A stretch of DNA of 64,000 nt. Source: Sporolactobacillus pectinivorans (GTDB lineage: Bacteria > Bacillota > Bacilli > Bacillales > Sporolactobacillaceae). The stretch is taken from assembly GCF_002802965.1 (NCBI RefSeq), contig NZ_NXGA01000001.1:1094744-1158743 (forward strand). Direction: 5' to 3'. Of the stretch, positions 52,881 to 61,935 are shown in pieces. A program made the translations under genes and the position numbers. Within the stretch, counting starts at the first letter, position 1. Each line of letters opens with the position of its first letter. The notes beneath the pieces were generated by a model, which saw only the letters and a list, made by a program, of their open reading frames with translations, did not search any database and was not told where the DNA came from.

Positions 52881-53726
52881 TTAAATCTTTTTTGACGCGA
52901 TTAATAATTCATGCCTTTGAATTTTGTCCTTAAGCCGAGGATTATCTGCGATCAGCAACATAAAGATGGCTTCAATCGCCGTGACTGCGGATACTCTGGA
53001 AAAAAAATATTCTGACATAAAAATAGTACCCCTGCTGGCTGTAACCACATTATAGTCAGATAACGCGGCAAGGGGTGAACTATTATTATTAGTCAGGGCC
53101 ATGACCTTTACATGATTCTTTTTCGCAATTTCGACTAATTGAATGAGCTGCCGGGATTCTCCTGAGTTAGAGATGACGATAACCACATCTGAATCAGTTA
53201 AGTTTAAAGTCTGCCCCATGGCAACTTCCCAGGAAGAAGCGGTAAACGCCAACCTCCCGATCTGATTAAACTTAAAACAAGCATCCAGAGCTACAGGAAA
53301 CGTATTGCCTTCAGCCATAATCTGAATTAACCGGGCATCTTTAATGAGTTGAATGATGCTTTTCATCATTGTTTTATCAAAGCCCTCTAAAGTTGCCCGA
53401 ATCTCATTTCCTTTATCGTTCATGAGTCTGTCTAATGTTTTGTCTTGACTATCCAGAGAGTCACCATCTTGAGACTCAACACTAGTTAATGAACTTTGTG
53501 CTAATAAAACTTTTAAATGATGAAACCCATTCAGATCGATTCTTTTGCAAAAACGTGATATGGATGCTTCACTGACGTTAGCTCGATGGGCTAGCTGTGA
53601 AATGGTCGCGTTGATCACAAACTGAGGGTCGTTGATCATTAAATCCACTATTTTTTTTTCGGATTTAGAAAAATGACCTAAATTTGAATAGATTCTATTG
53701 ACAAATTCTTTAATATCAGATTCCAT
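52881..53726 (-). CDS. RpiR-family transcriptional regulator
   Basis: A 281-residue regulator with an N-terminal HTH_6 domain (ISQLAHRANVSEASISRFCKRIDLNGFHHLKVLLAQ, about residues 40-75) and a C-terminal SIS phosphosugar-binding domain (about 125-260, with DSDVVIVISNSGESRQLIQLVEIAK). Such proteins sense sugar phosphates. It lies 14 bp downstream of the oxidoreductase gene and is cotranscribed with it, so it probably regulates that gene pair. Confidence 0.9.
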   Translation of the reverse strand: MESDIKEFVNRIYSNLGHFSKSEKKIVDLMINDPQFVINATISQLAHRANVSEASISRFCKRIDLNGFHHLKVLLAQSSLTSVESQDGDSLDSQDKTLDRLMNDKGNEIRATLEGFDKTMMKSIIQLIKDARLIQIMAEGNTFPVALDACFKFNQIGRLAFTASSWEVAMGQTLNLTDSDVVIVISNSGESRQLIQLVEIAKKNHVKVMALTNNNSSPLAALSDYNVVTASRGTIFMSEYFFSRVSAVTAIEAIFMLLIADNPRLKDKIQRHELLIASKKI

Positions 53727-53740
53727 GCTGTGGTCCCTTT

Positions 53741-54736
53741 TTAATATTCGGTACGATCAAACGGGTATTTCATGCCCCATTGATTCCGTACATTGGTTAA
53801 GATATCCATGACATCCACGGATAATGCGAATTCGCCGTCATCATGGCCCTGTTCAATATATCTTTGCATATCCTGAACTTCGTATTGCAGGGCAAGGGAT
53901 TCGTCTCCCGCAGTTAACACTTCATGCGTTTCAGTATGTGCATCTTTCGTATAGGTGATCTCGGCTTTTGTGGCCCGCGGATAATTGGAAATTTCAATGT
54001 ATCCCTCAGTGCCAGAAATAACCCCGCGTTTGGGCTGCTTTGCACGCATCGACAAGGCCATAACCGCTAATTGATCATCCAGATTTTTTAAGATAATGCC
54101 TGATTGTTCATCCACCCCTGTTTCAAAATATTTGACGGTTGTCAGAATATTCGTGGGTTGCGTTTTTAAAAATGAACGCGCAAAGGCTGTAGCATAGCCA
54201 CCGATGTCTAATAAGGCACCGCCAGCTAAATCTTTGTTAAAGAAGCGATTCTTGACATCGTAATCTTTTAAGCTGCCAAAATTGACCTGCACGAGATTAA
54301 TATCGCCGAGTTCTCCGGAATTTATCAGCTGTTTTACTTTTTTATACAGCGGCATGTGTAATAACGTGAAGCCTTCTGTCACAATCAATCCTTTTTTATC
54401 AGCCAGTTCCTTTACTTTATTTAATTGTTGCGAATTGACCGTGATCGCTTTCTCGGCAAAAACATTCTTGTTTGCCTGTAGCGTTTTCATAATATAGCCA
54501 TAGTGAAAATTATGCGGCGTTGCGATATAGATCACATCGACATTGGGATCTTTAAGTAAATCGTCAGGATTAGAGAACGTGCGCTGAATATTCTTTTCTT
54601 TGCTGAATGCCTGTAAGGCGGCTTCATTCACATCAGCTACGGCATAAATTTCTCCATTAACAGCATTTAACGCGTCAGCCATTTCGTGTGCGATCCATCC
54701 CGTGCCAATCATGCCCCAGTTATACTTTTTCATCAT
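53741..54736 (-). CDS. Gfo/Idh/MocA-family oxidoreductase
   Basis: About 331 residues. The Rossmann loop GMIGTGWIAHEMADAL is at the N-terminus, followed by VDVIYIATPHNFHYGYIMKTLQANKNVFAEKAITVN, where the EKA/EKP lysine is the family's catalytic lysine, and GGALLDIGGYATAFARSF. It oxidises or reduces a sugar, polyol or related cyclic alcohol with NAD(P); substrate unknown. GAGAGG precedes an ATGATG pair, 54736 being the better start. It heads a two-gene unit with rpiR. Confidence 0.88.
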   Translation of the reverse strand: MMKKYNWGMIGTGWIAHEMADALNAVNGEIYAVADVNEAALQAFSKEKNIQRTFSNPDDLLKDPNVDVIYIATPHNFHYGYIMKTLQANKNVFAEKAITVNSQQLNKVKELADKKGLIVTEGFTLLHMPLYKKVKQLINSGELGDINLVQVNFGSLKDYDVKNRFFNKDLAGGALLDIGGYATAFARSFLKTQPTNILTTVKYFETGVDEQSGIILKNLDDQLAVMALSMRAKQPKRGVISGTEGYIEISNYPRATKAEITYTKDAHTETHEVLTAGDESLALQYEVQDMQRYIEQGHDDGEFALSVDVMDILTNVRNQWGMKYPFDRTEY

Positions 54737-54991
54737 TTTCATCCTCTCATTAATTAAAATTTTATTTGAATCTGCCTAACCAATTTTAGAGACTAAATCT
54801 TTAAAGAGTGAGTAACTAAGAGCCTAACCTCCTTGCTGTCCTAAAATGAAAATTAATTCAACTTTTTAATTTCCTTTGAAACTAACTTCAATATAATCGT
54901 TCGAACCTTTTTTGTCAATAGAAATGAGACAGCAAAAAAAACAGCACTCATTGTTCTTTACAGAGGTGCAATATTAAAAAAGCCGTATATA

Positions 54992-55894
54992 TTAAATAAT
55001 CAGTTCTGATTGGAACACAATTACAGCGTTTCCAGCAATTTTAACTGTAACAGGCTCTGCCTGGTGTATATGAACTTCAATTTCTATAATGCCTGCTCGG
55101 CCAATTTTCTCGCCTTGCTTAGCTTTAAATGTAAATAATGAATCATTATGTTTAACCAGTTGATGATGGACAAGATAGGCTCCCAAAGGACCATTTGCAT
55201 TACCCGTTACGGGATCTTCGTTAATTCCAATAGCCGGAGCAAACATTCTCCCATGAACCAATATATCCTGATCATCAGAATCAAGAGTGTAAACATAAAA
55301 ACCATTGCATTTTATCACTTCGCTCAGTCTAGCCAGACGATCATAATTTGGTTTCAGCCGGTTTAAAATGTACTGATTTTTAATACCAATCATGACTTTG
55401 GAATGACCGGTTGACACAATCTCAATAGGATGGCCTTTTAATAATTCTCCTTTTGTAATACCTAAGGCTGATAAAATGACTTCTTTATTTTTTCCGTCAA
55501 TGAATGGCCCGAATTCGATTTTTCCCTGGGTCATAACGATCTTATAGTCATTTTCTTTTTTTAATATCTCAACAGGTAAAATACCTGCCCCAATTTTATG
55601 GTATATTCTTGAAGTATCCAGTTTATTTTCCAAAGCCCGTGCATAGTGAGCGGCTATTGTGGCATGTCCACATGAAGGGACCTCTTTAAGAGGGGTAAAA
55701 AAACGAATGTAGGCTTCATAGGCGTCATTATCCGATGAAAATATAAACGCTGTTTCGGAATTATTTAGCTCACGAGCGATCCTTTGCATATCGTCTTCGG
55801 ATAATCCATCGGCATTGGTTATGACTCCGGCCGGGTTTCCTTTAAATTGATCTTTCGTGAAGGAATCGATCTGATATAAATGGTATTTTTTCAT
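54992..55894 (-). CDS. PhzF-family isomerase/epimerase-like protein
   Basis: A 300-residue member of the PhzF family (diaminopimelate-epimerase fold). YQIDSFTKDQFKGNPAGVI, NNSETAFIF with the catalytic glutamate, RFFTPLKEVPSCGHATIAAHY and EDPVTGNANGPLGAYLV are family signatures. Members isomerise diverse small molecules; most have unknown substrates. It is divergent from an HxlR regulator, which probably controls it. GGAGAAGAACATG leads the start. Confidence 0.9.
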   Translation of the reverse strand: MKKYHLYQIDSFTKDQFKGNPAGVITNADGLSEDDMQRIARELNNSETAFIFSSDNDAYEAYIRFFTPLKEVPSCGHATIAAHYARALENKLDTSRIYHKIGAGILPVEILKKENDYKIVMTQGKIEFGPFIDGKNKEVILSALGITKGELLKGHPIEIVSTGHSKVMIGIKNQYILNRLKPNYDRLARLSEVIKCNGFYVYTLDSDDQDILVHGRMFAPAIGINEDPVTGNANGPLGAYLVHHQLVKHNDSLFTFKAKQGEKIGRAGIIEIEVHIHQAEPVTVKIAGNAVIVFQSELII

Positions 55895-56027
55895 GTTCTT
55901 CTCCCATCTTTCATTGTGAAATATAATCGTTTCAATAATGCTATATACTCATTATAGGTAAGCCAAAAAAGGGTACAAGTACGCACTTTTTGATAAGTCA
56001 CTAACTGATTAGAAAGAGAGAGAAAGA

Positions 56028-56378
56028 ATGGGCAAAAATTTTCTGAAAACATTTCCAAATCAGAATAAAAGGCAGAAAGACTTTCAATGTTCTATCGGGT
56101 TTACAATGACAGTAATAGGAAGTAAATGGAGAGCGATCATTTTATGGCATGTTTTGAAATCGCAGCCAATAAGATACGGGCAGCTCAAAAAATCAATTTC
56201 TAAGATCAGCCATAAGGTCTTAGCTCAAGAACTGCGTCATCTTGAAATGGATGGATTAATTGAGAGAATTGCATATGCAACAATTCCACCGAAAGTTGAA
56301 TACATTCCAACGCCAAGAGGTAAATCATTGGAAAATATCCTTCAGGAATTATGTATTTGGGGGAAAAAATACTTTTAA
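56028..56378 (+). CDS. HxlR-family transcriptional regulator
   Basis: A 116-residue winged-helix regulator. CSIGFTMTVIGSKWRAIILWHV near residue 23 and LRHLEMDGLIERIAYATIPPKVEYIPTPRGKSL are HxlR hallmarks; the early cysteine suggests sensing of electrophiles or thiol stress, as in YodB/HypR types. It is divergent from phzF. A GTACAAGTAC-like dyad lies in the shared intergenic region (about 55972). GAAAGAGAGAGAAAG precedes the ATG. Confidence 0.88.
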   Translation: MGKNFLKTFPNQNKRQKDFQCSIGFTMTVIGSKWRAIILWHVLKSQPIRYGQLKKSISKISHKVLAQELRHLEMDGLIERIAYATIPPKVEYIPTPRGKSLENILQELCIWGKKYF

Positions 56379-56511
56379 TAGTACAAATTATTAGCCTCTT
56401 AACTGTAAAATACGGGTTGCACAAAGCATCATCATACAACCTTCATGGATACTACAGAGGAACAGAGCAGAGCGGGGGTACAGTTGTGCGGGGCCAACTA
56501 CGGAACAGAGC

Positions 56512-56590
56512 TATTCCCATTACAACCGATTTAGGGATATCTGAAGGATTTTTCATGAACCTTCGTCTTCAGGTATCAATGCTCAATCAG
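56512..56590 (+). repeat. Dispersed repeat, copy A
   Basis: TTCCCATTACAACCGATTTA, GGTATCTGAAGGATTTTTCA-like sequence (GATATCTGAAGG) and ATGAACCTT...GGTAT match copy B at 59616-59695 along about 75 bp. It is non-coding. Confidence 0.6.
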
Positions 56591-56655
56591 TCCATCCGCA
56601 TTATGTTTAAAAGTAGCATAGGGTAACCAATGGTACAGTAAAACAATTGAAAAAC

Positions 56656-57069
56656 TTATTGCTTTTCAATCGTCAGATGATAAATATGATAAAATAATGC
56701 TTCAGATATTTCAAAATGCCCATAGCGCAATCGTGAGCGAACGTCTTTCCATTCATTATATTGATTCAGTTCACTCAATGGTACTTCTCTAATAGAATTT
56801 CTATACTGTACATCTTTTCTATATGGGTGGAAATACAGTGACATTTCTACCTGATAGACTTCATCATTTATTATCATTCCACATGCCACTATTTTTTGGT
56901 AAGGTTCTTTGGATCTCATTTCTTTTTTCGGGGAGTAGTAAAGTAACTGATCACCAGATTTCATTCTGGAAAGCGGTGCTTTTTTACCATGACAGAGTTG
57001 ACAAAAGCCTTCTTTTACACCACGCATCACATGGTCTTTAGAAGCCACACCAATCCAATATCTAGTCAT
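56656..57069 (-). CDS. EVE-domain protein (UPF0310 type)
   Basis: A 137-residue single EVE domain, a PUA-like fold that reads modified bases in DNA or RNA. TRYWIGVASKDHVMRGVKEGFCQLCHGKKAPLSRMKSGDQLLYYSPK and VYQVEMSLYFHPYRKDVQY are typical of the UPF0310 branch. GAGGTG precedes the ATG at 57069; a GTG three codons upstream overlaps that site. The start lies within the end of the marR gene, so it is the third gene of an SRPBCC-MarR-EVE operon. Role in that operon is unknown. Confidence 0.85.
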   Translation of the reverse strand: MTRYWIGVASKDHVMRGVKEGFCQLCHGKKAPLSRMKSGDQLLYYSPKKEMRSKEPYQKIVACGMIINDEVYQVEMSLYFHPYRKDVQYRNSIREVPLSELNQYNEWKDVRSRLRYGHFEISEALFYHIYHLTIEKQ

Positions 57070-57523
57070 TTTCTTCACCTCGAAGTAGTTCTTTTAATAA
57101 AGCATGAAAATGCTTTTCCTCTTTTCCTAATGTCAAAAAAAACTTTGCATCAATTTCTTCGACTATTGGAAGAGCTAAAGTGAGTATTTCATGCCCTTTA
57201 TCAGTTAGATTAACCCATTTAGCTCGGGTGTCTTGGGAAGAAGTAGTACGTAGAATCCATTTTTTCTTCTCAAGATTCTTCAATATAGTAGAGACTGTCA
57301 TCACATCCATATCTGCATTTTGGGCAACAAGAATTTGTGTCACTTCTTTTTGCTTTTGCAGTAGGTATCCAAGTGAAGCTAAAACAACATATTGAGGGTG
57401 AGTTAATCCTAATGTTTGTAATTGACTTTTAATTTGACGGTGCCACAAATTGTAAACGCGAATAAATAAAAAACCGATAGATGCTTCCGCATCTTCATGA
57501 AATCGCGATGGAAATGAATTCAT
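57062..57523 (-). CDS. MarR-family regulator
   Basis: A 153-residue winged-helix MarR protein. LGLTHPQYVVLASLGYLL, the recognition helix region MDVMTVSTILKNLEKKKWILR and the wing SQDTRAKWVNLTDKGHEI are all present. Its ATG overlaps the stop of the SRPBCC gene as ATGA and its end overlaps the EVE gene. A perfect 22-bp palindrome at 57971-57992 lies just before the operon, so autoregulation is likely. Confidence 0.9.
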   Translation of the reverse strand: MNSFPSRFHEDAEASIGFLFIRVYNLWHRQIKSQLQTLGLTHPQYVVLASLGYLLQKQKEVTQILVAQNADMDVMTVSTILKNLEKKKWILRTTSSQDTRAKWVNLTDKGHEILTLALPIVEEIDAKFFLTLGKEEKHFHALLKELLRGEEND

Positions 57524-57936
57524 TTGTAAGCATCTCTTAAGGCGAAGATAGAATGAGGAACATCTGCAAATACTTGTTGTAAAAAAGTTAGTTGTTCCTC
57601 TGCGTCCTCACCTGAGGAACTGATGAATTCTACAGAATGCCGAATAATTGTATAAGAATCCAGAGGGATTAACTCATGATTAAAATATAAATCTCCTATA
57701 CCTGGTATAGCCGTTTTATCACAAAAGCTCCGGTTATCGGTCACTTCCACTAATTCATATTTTATTGGTGGTTGTCCTTCAAGGATCATCTCTCCACTGG
57801 ATCCCGTAATAAAAGGACCTCCTAGCGAAATATGTTGAAGATCTTCCTCCCATTTGTACCAGTTTTCAATATTCGAATAGAGTGGCCAAATTTTTTCTGG
57901 TGCTAAGTTTGTTTTTAACTCAAAATCTAATTTCAT
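57520..57936 (-). CDS. SRPBCC-fold polyketide-cyclase/START-like protein
   Basis: A 138-residue small-ligand-binding protein. MKLDFELKTNLAPEKIWPLYSNIENWYKWEEDL is the characteristic SRPBCC opening; GEMILEGQPPIKYELVEVTDNRSF is the middle sheet. The family binds hydrophobic small molecules or acts as a cyclase/dehydrase; no catalytic residues can be assigned. The ATG at 57936 follows GAAGG; about 45 codons upstream are open but unlike the family. First gene of the SRPBCC-MarR-EVE operon. It may bind or detoxify the ligand that MarR senses. Confidence 0.82.
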   Translation of the reverse strand: MKLDFELKTNLAPEKIWPLYSNIENWYKWEEDLQHISLGGPFITGSSGEMILEGQPPIKYELVEVTDNRSFCDKTAIPGIGDLYFNHELIPLDSYTIIRHSVEFISSSGEDAEEQLTFLQQVFADVPHSIFALRDAYK

Positions 57937-57970
57937 TAAGTATACCTTCTTTCCTTTACTAAGTATAGTT

Positions 57971-57992
57971 ATAATATAAGTACTTATATTAT
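57971..57992. promoter_or_regulatory. Perfect 22-bp palindrome, probable MarR operator
   Basis: Two 11-bp arms, ATAATATAAGT and ACTTATATTAT, meet without a spacer, 35 bp before the SRPBCC start. Its size and position are typical of a MarR-dimer operator. AT-rich sequence on both sides could hold the promoter. Confidence 0.7.
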
Positions 57993-58199
57993 GTTTGTCA
58001 ATATTTATATTATTGTATCGAAAAATCATCGCTGTCTTTACACTTGTACTGTACAATAACTGTAAAATCATGTATATAAAGAATCTGGTTGGAAAATTCT
58101 ACAAATAGGATTTCAGTGGAAAGAGGCACTTTTTCTATTTGATTTTAGTAATCGAAGGAAAACGGGGCACGCCGGAAAAACGTCAGGGGGGAGATTTTA

Positions 58200-58775
58200 T
58201 TGCTGCTTTCAACACTATTAGCACAGTCCAAAAAACCTGAGGGATGGCTGGGAAGAATAATGATGAGACTTTGGAATAAAGCTTATTTTTCAATGGCTAA
58301 ATGGGGCCTTGGGTTTGTTAATATACCTCAAAAAGGAGCAATACTTGATGTAGGCGTGGGGAATGGGCTTACAACAAAATATATCGCTCAGAATGCCCCT
58401 TCAAGTCTTGTAATGGGCATTGATATTTCTGAAACAGCAATAACAATAGCAAGAAAAAATAATGCTGCTGATAATATCTCCTTTTCAGTGATGAGTGTAG
58501 ACAATATGTCATTCCAAGATAATAGTTTTGATTTAATCACCGCATTTCAGACACACTTTCATTGGCCCTCATATATACGTGGATTAGAGGAGATTTATCG
58601 CGTTTTAAAATGCAATGGGCAAGTGATAATTGCTTGTGAAAAAGTGAAACTTAATTATTTTATGAGCAACGATAGAAATGGGGAATATACACAAAGAGTT
58701 GCGAAAAATATCGGTTTTCATAAGTTCGGCAAATATTATTATCTGGGTTGGCTATGCTATTATTTAGTAAAATAG
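58200..58775 (+). CDS. Class I SAM-dependent methyltransferase
   Basis: A 191-residue methyltransferase. Motif I is ILDVGVGNGLTTKYIA (near residue 48), the acidic loop is VMGIDISETAI, and DNSFDLITAFQTHFHWPS is motif IV. The acceptor is unknown. The start is TTG behind GGGGGGAGA. It is monocistronic, followed by a strong terminator. Confidence 0.85.
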   Translation: MLLSTLLAQSKKPEGWLGRIMMRLWNKAYFSMAKWGLGFVNIPQKGAILDVGVGNGLTTKYIAQNAPSSLVMGIDISETAITIARKNNAADNISFSVMSVDNMSFQDNSFDLITAFQTHFHWPSYIRGLEEIYRVLKCNGQVIIACEKVKLNYFMSNDRNGEYTQRVAKNIGFHKFGKYYYLGWLCYYLVK

Positions 58776-58878
58776 AACTTTACTGCTACCCTGTAACAAA
58801 TTCCTAATCAAGATTGATAACTGCGTCAGTCAACTCAGTATATTCATACAAACTTTGAACACTAAATGGGATCTGCAA

Positions 58879-58915
58879 AGACGGTTCGGATGAGTACATC
58901 CGAACCGTCTCTTTT
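58879..58915 (+). terminator. Strong terminator after the methyltransferase
   Basis: AGACGGTTCGGATG pairs perfectly with CATCCGAACCGTCT, loop AGTA, followed by CTTTT. Confidence 0.93.
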
Positions 58916-59006
58916 CATGAGGGTATTCGAGCAGTATCAATCAGTTATGGCATAGCAAACACGCACTGCGCAACATAAAGAACATTAATCTAAAGTTATT
59001 TTACTA

Positions 59007-59513
59007 TCAAAAAAAGTGTAAGTATCTGTTCTCACGTTCATTAGAACTCACTAACCTAAATTTGCAGTTAGTCAACACCTTAATCGACCCAATATTCGTT
59101 TTGAGAACATTGGCAACGATACCTTTACAGTTCAGATATTCGCTCGCCCACTCCATCAATGCTTTTAAGGATTCCGTCATAAGCCCTTTTTTTCGATGAT
59201 TAGATGAAATACTGTACCCGACTTCTGAACAACCTTTTTCATCCGGTAATCCTTTATAACCGATAAAAACGATCCCGTTTTCTGTTTTCTTATCGATGAT
59301 CAGCCAATACGTATACCAAGGATGAATGTCTTTATTGATGCCGCGCATTTTCTTGATTTTTTTCGCTATGGCTAATTGTACTGAATCAAGAATTGCTTCA
59401 GATTCAATAGGGGTAGCAAGATTATGCATTTCGTTTCCATTGATGAGTAAAAGCTCATTCAGTGACAATGCTTTGAGAAACAATCTCTCTGACTCCAATT
59501 TTACCTCGTTCAA
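59007..59513 (-). CDS. GNAT-family acetyltransferase, RimJ/RimL type
   Basis: A 168-residue GNAT enzyme. ESERLFLKAL is the RimJ/L-type opening; CSEVGYSISSNHRKKGLMTESLKALMEWA is motif A with the acetyl-CoA loop, and NVLKTNIGSIKVLTNCKFR is motif B. The substrate (protein N-terminus or small amine) is unknown. The start is TTG behind GGGGGGAA. It is monocistronic. Confidence 0.85.
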   Translation of the reverse strand: MNEVKLESERLFLKALSLNELLLINGNEMHNLATPIESEAILDSVQLAIAKKIKKMRGINKDIHPWYTYWLIIDKKTENGIVFIGYKGLPDEKGCSEVGYSISSNHRKKGLMTESLKALMEWASEYLNCKGIVANVLKTNIGSIKVLTNCKFRLVSSNERENRYLHFF

Positions 59514-59615
59514 TCTGTTCCCCCCATTTTATGATCAGCGCCTCATTTGACAACGACCGCTGCCACTTTCGTAACTATGATTATTGCGCAGTAATCCATC
59601 AATTCTGCAACGAAA

Positions 59616-59695
59616 TTATTTCCCCATTATAACTGATTCCGGGGTATCTGAATGGATTTTTCATGAACCTTTCTGTTCGGGGTATACCAGGGTCA
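59616..59695 (+). repeat. Dispersed repeat, copy B
   Basis: TCCCCATTATAACTGATTCC, GGTATCTGAATGGATTTTTC and ATGAACCTTTCTG..GGTATAC correspond to copy A at 56512-56590 in the same orientation, roughly two-thirds identical by eye. The two copies bracket the EVE/MarR/SRPBCC operon, the methyltransferase and a GNAT gene. Confidence 0.6.
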
Positions 59696-59763
59696 AGATC
59701 TTGGACAAAAAAAGTTTAGTAAATTTAGTTTCGTTACAAAAATGGACTAAAACTATGGTCGTG

Positions 59764-60225
59764 TTATTTACAATCGTTGCTGTTGAAATCTCTTAGCAGT
59801 GCAATAAACATTTCCAGTTGGCTGTCACTCCATTTTGAAATGTGTTTATAAAAAATAGATTCTTTCTCTTTTAAAGCATTTATAGTTTTTTGCCTTCCAA
59901 GTTCAGTCAGAGATAACAGTACCCCTCGACGATCATCTGGAGGTGTTTCACTTTTCACATAGGCCAATCGTTTTAGATGACTGACAAGCCGGCTGACGGA
60001 ACTGCGATCCATAGCTGTTGATTCCGCTAAAACTGTAGCACTGGTTGGACCAAATGAAAAAAGCCAACGAATAATGAGAAAAGCTGCGGGCTGTAAAGTT
60101 GAATCGAAACGTGCTGCAGTTCTGACATTGAGTGCATGTGAAGCACTAATAAGTGCATTTAGTTGTTTGCCGAGACTCAGCTCCAACTGTTGCCTGCTAG
60201 TATTTTTGTATTGAGAATCCTCCAT
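59764..60225 (-). CDS. MarR-family regulator of the adjacent SDR gene
   Basis: A 153-residue MarR protein: PTSATVLAESTAMDRSSVSRLVSHLKRLAYVKSETPPDDRRGVLLSLTELG, with the DDRR wing. It is divergent from an SDR gene, and the 160-bp gap holds two copies of a TTGA-centred palindrome over a promoter, the usual layout for a MarR repressor and its target. GAGGTG precedes the ATG. Confidence 0.9.
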   Translation of the reverse strand: MEDSQYKNTSRQQLELSLGKQLNALISASHALNVRTAARFDSTLQPAAFLIIRWLFSFGPTSATVLAESTAMDRSSVSRLVSHLKRLAYVKSETPPDDRRGVLLSLTELGRQKTINALKEKESIFYKHISKWSDSQLEMFIALLRDFNSNDCK

Positions 60226-60254
60226 AATTCACCTCAGTATATGTGACATAGTGT

Positions 60255-60296
60255 TTGACATATATCAATCAAAAACGTATAGTTGATATATGCCAA
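60255..60296. promoter_or_regulatory. SDR promoter with two MarR-type operators
   Basis: TTGACA (60255-60260), 17 bp, TATAGT (60278-60283) forms a good promoter. TTGACATATATCAA (60255-60268) covers the -35, and TTGATATATGCCAA (60283-60296) follows the -10. An outer GTGACATA/TATGTCAC pair brackets both. Occupancy would block RNA polymerase. Confidence 0.75.
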
Positions 60297-60388
60297 TTAT
60301 ATGTCACCTGTCAAGCTAATGAAACAGTGACAATGTAGTGTCTAGACATCTTATATGGATTAATAACAATTATGCGAGGAGAATTACT

Positions 60389-61264
60389 ATGCAGACTGAC
60401 CCAATTGTTGTAATCACCGGTGCCACAAGTGGACTTGGACAACTTGTTGCGCTTGAATTAGCAAAGCGCGGTACTCATCTCGTCCTGACAGCTAGGAACA
60501 GAAATAGAGCTGAAGCAACTAAAAAATTGTTAAAAGATAGTGCATCAAAAGCAGAGGTAGACTTTTTTTTCGGAGACCTTTCATTGATGGAAGATGTAAG
60601 AAGAATTGGAAATGAGATTAAAGCCTCATATCCAAAAATTGATGCATTAGTGAATAATGCAGGATTACATGCATTTGAGCAGCGAATAACCTCAGAAGGC
60701 TTTGCGGAAATGACAGCAGTCAACTACTTGGCACCATGGTTATTGACACATACATTAAGGCAATCTTTAATAACATCAGGAAATGCAAGGATTGTCAATG
60801 TTGCATCTGAAGCTTCACGCAACCATGGTAAACTTAAATTGCCCGATGATTTAACAAATATGTCTAATTTTACTTCCAGAGGTTCATCTGCGCTTTATGG
60901 AAAAACTAAACTGCTTAATATTATGTTTACGGGGGAACTTGCACGCCAATTATCTAAAACTGGAGTCACTGTTAATGCACTTAACCCTGGTTTTAATGTT
61001 ACAAGTCTTGGACGGGAACTTAGATTTGCTTCCACACTTGAACATATATTGAATTTTTTGCATATCGGCGATCCACGCAGAGGAGCTGATATTATTATTC
61101 GTTTAGTTGTAGCGTCGCAATATCAAGGAGTAACTGGTGGTTATTTCAACGTTGGGACAGGAAAATCCATTGTACCTATATACCCTGGCGGTGATATTCC
61201 TTTACAAAATCAATTGTGGAATGATACCAAAGAGTTATTACAGCAACGAGGCTTTATGGAATGA
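60389..61264 (+). CDS. Short-chain dehydrogenase/reductase
   Basis: A 291-residue SDR. The NAD(P) loop is VITGATSGLGQLVA (TGxxxGxG) at residues 8-21, followed by ALVNNAG; the active site is S in NVASEAS and YGKTK (YxxxK) near 180. The R after the glycine motif (LTARNRNRAE) favours NADPH. It resembles the retinol/WW-domain-oxidoreductase-like branch in length. The ATG at 60389 follows GAGGAG. It is probably repressed by the divergent MarR and induced by its ligand. Confidence 0.9.
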   Translation: MQTDPIVVITGATSGLGQLVALELAKRGTHLVLTARNRNRAEATKKLLKDSASKAEVDFFFGDLSLMEDVRRIGNEIKASYPKIDALVNNAGLHAFEQRITSEGFAEMTAVNYLAPWLLTHTLRQSLITSGNARIVNVASEASRNHGKLKLPDDLTNMSNFTSRGSSALYGKTKLLNIMFTGELARQLSKTGVTVNALNPGFNVTSLGRELRFASTLEHILNFLHIGDPRRGADIIIRLVVASQYQGVTGGYFNVGTGKSIVPIYPGGDIPLQNQLWNDTKELLQQRGFME

Positions 61265-61935
61265 TATAAACAAGCAATTAAACTCCTCCATGCTAAAACA
61301 TGTGGATTCGGTCATAAACTCTGTGACTTAAAATCGCCATTTAAAATTGAAGTTTTTCTCCTGATTTGAAGGGAAGTGATTGGGCTGTCGTCCAATATAT
61401 TTTTGGGGGGTATCCTCTTTTAGAACGTGCTGTCCGTGCGATCAATTTAGCATTTAACTCGTTTTCGCTAGATACATTCTAGATATGAAGTAAAAGACAA
61501 AATCTGAAATGATTGGACAGGAAGAGTTCACCTCTATCCGGGATTTTCATTTTTTCCCAGATTTAATCCAATAAACTTTATCTTTTTTCTCAGGCGGATG
61601 AAGTGGTTAGGGTACCAATCAGAATATCGTCTCTTTTGGGGTAACATGAAGCCTCTGTCAGGAGAGCAAACGGAATGAATGGCTGCACGAGCAAACTATT
61701 TTATTCATTGTTTCTCAATCAAACGGAGTGTGATAAAAATCGACGATGCTTAGCATTCTCCTTTATAAGAATGGTCGGGTTATTAATTTTTTATGGTCTT
61801 TGAGTTTAGCTGCTTTTTTTGTTCACTAAGGTTGTCCCGATTTTGCAGGATTTCTAACTGATTTTGTCGAAGTAATTTCCAAGAGTTTTGGAGGAAATCT
61901 CCAGTAAAAATCCTTGCATTGGGAGGATGAATTGC
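61265..61935 (+). other. Gene-free region before the nitroreductase
   Basis: No gene is seen. Short T-rich and hairpin-like stretches occur (for example around 61500-61560), but no clear terminator or repeat. Confidence 0.3.
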
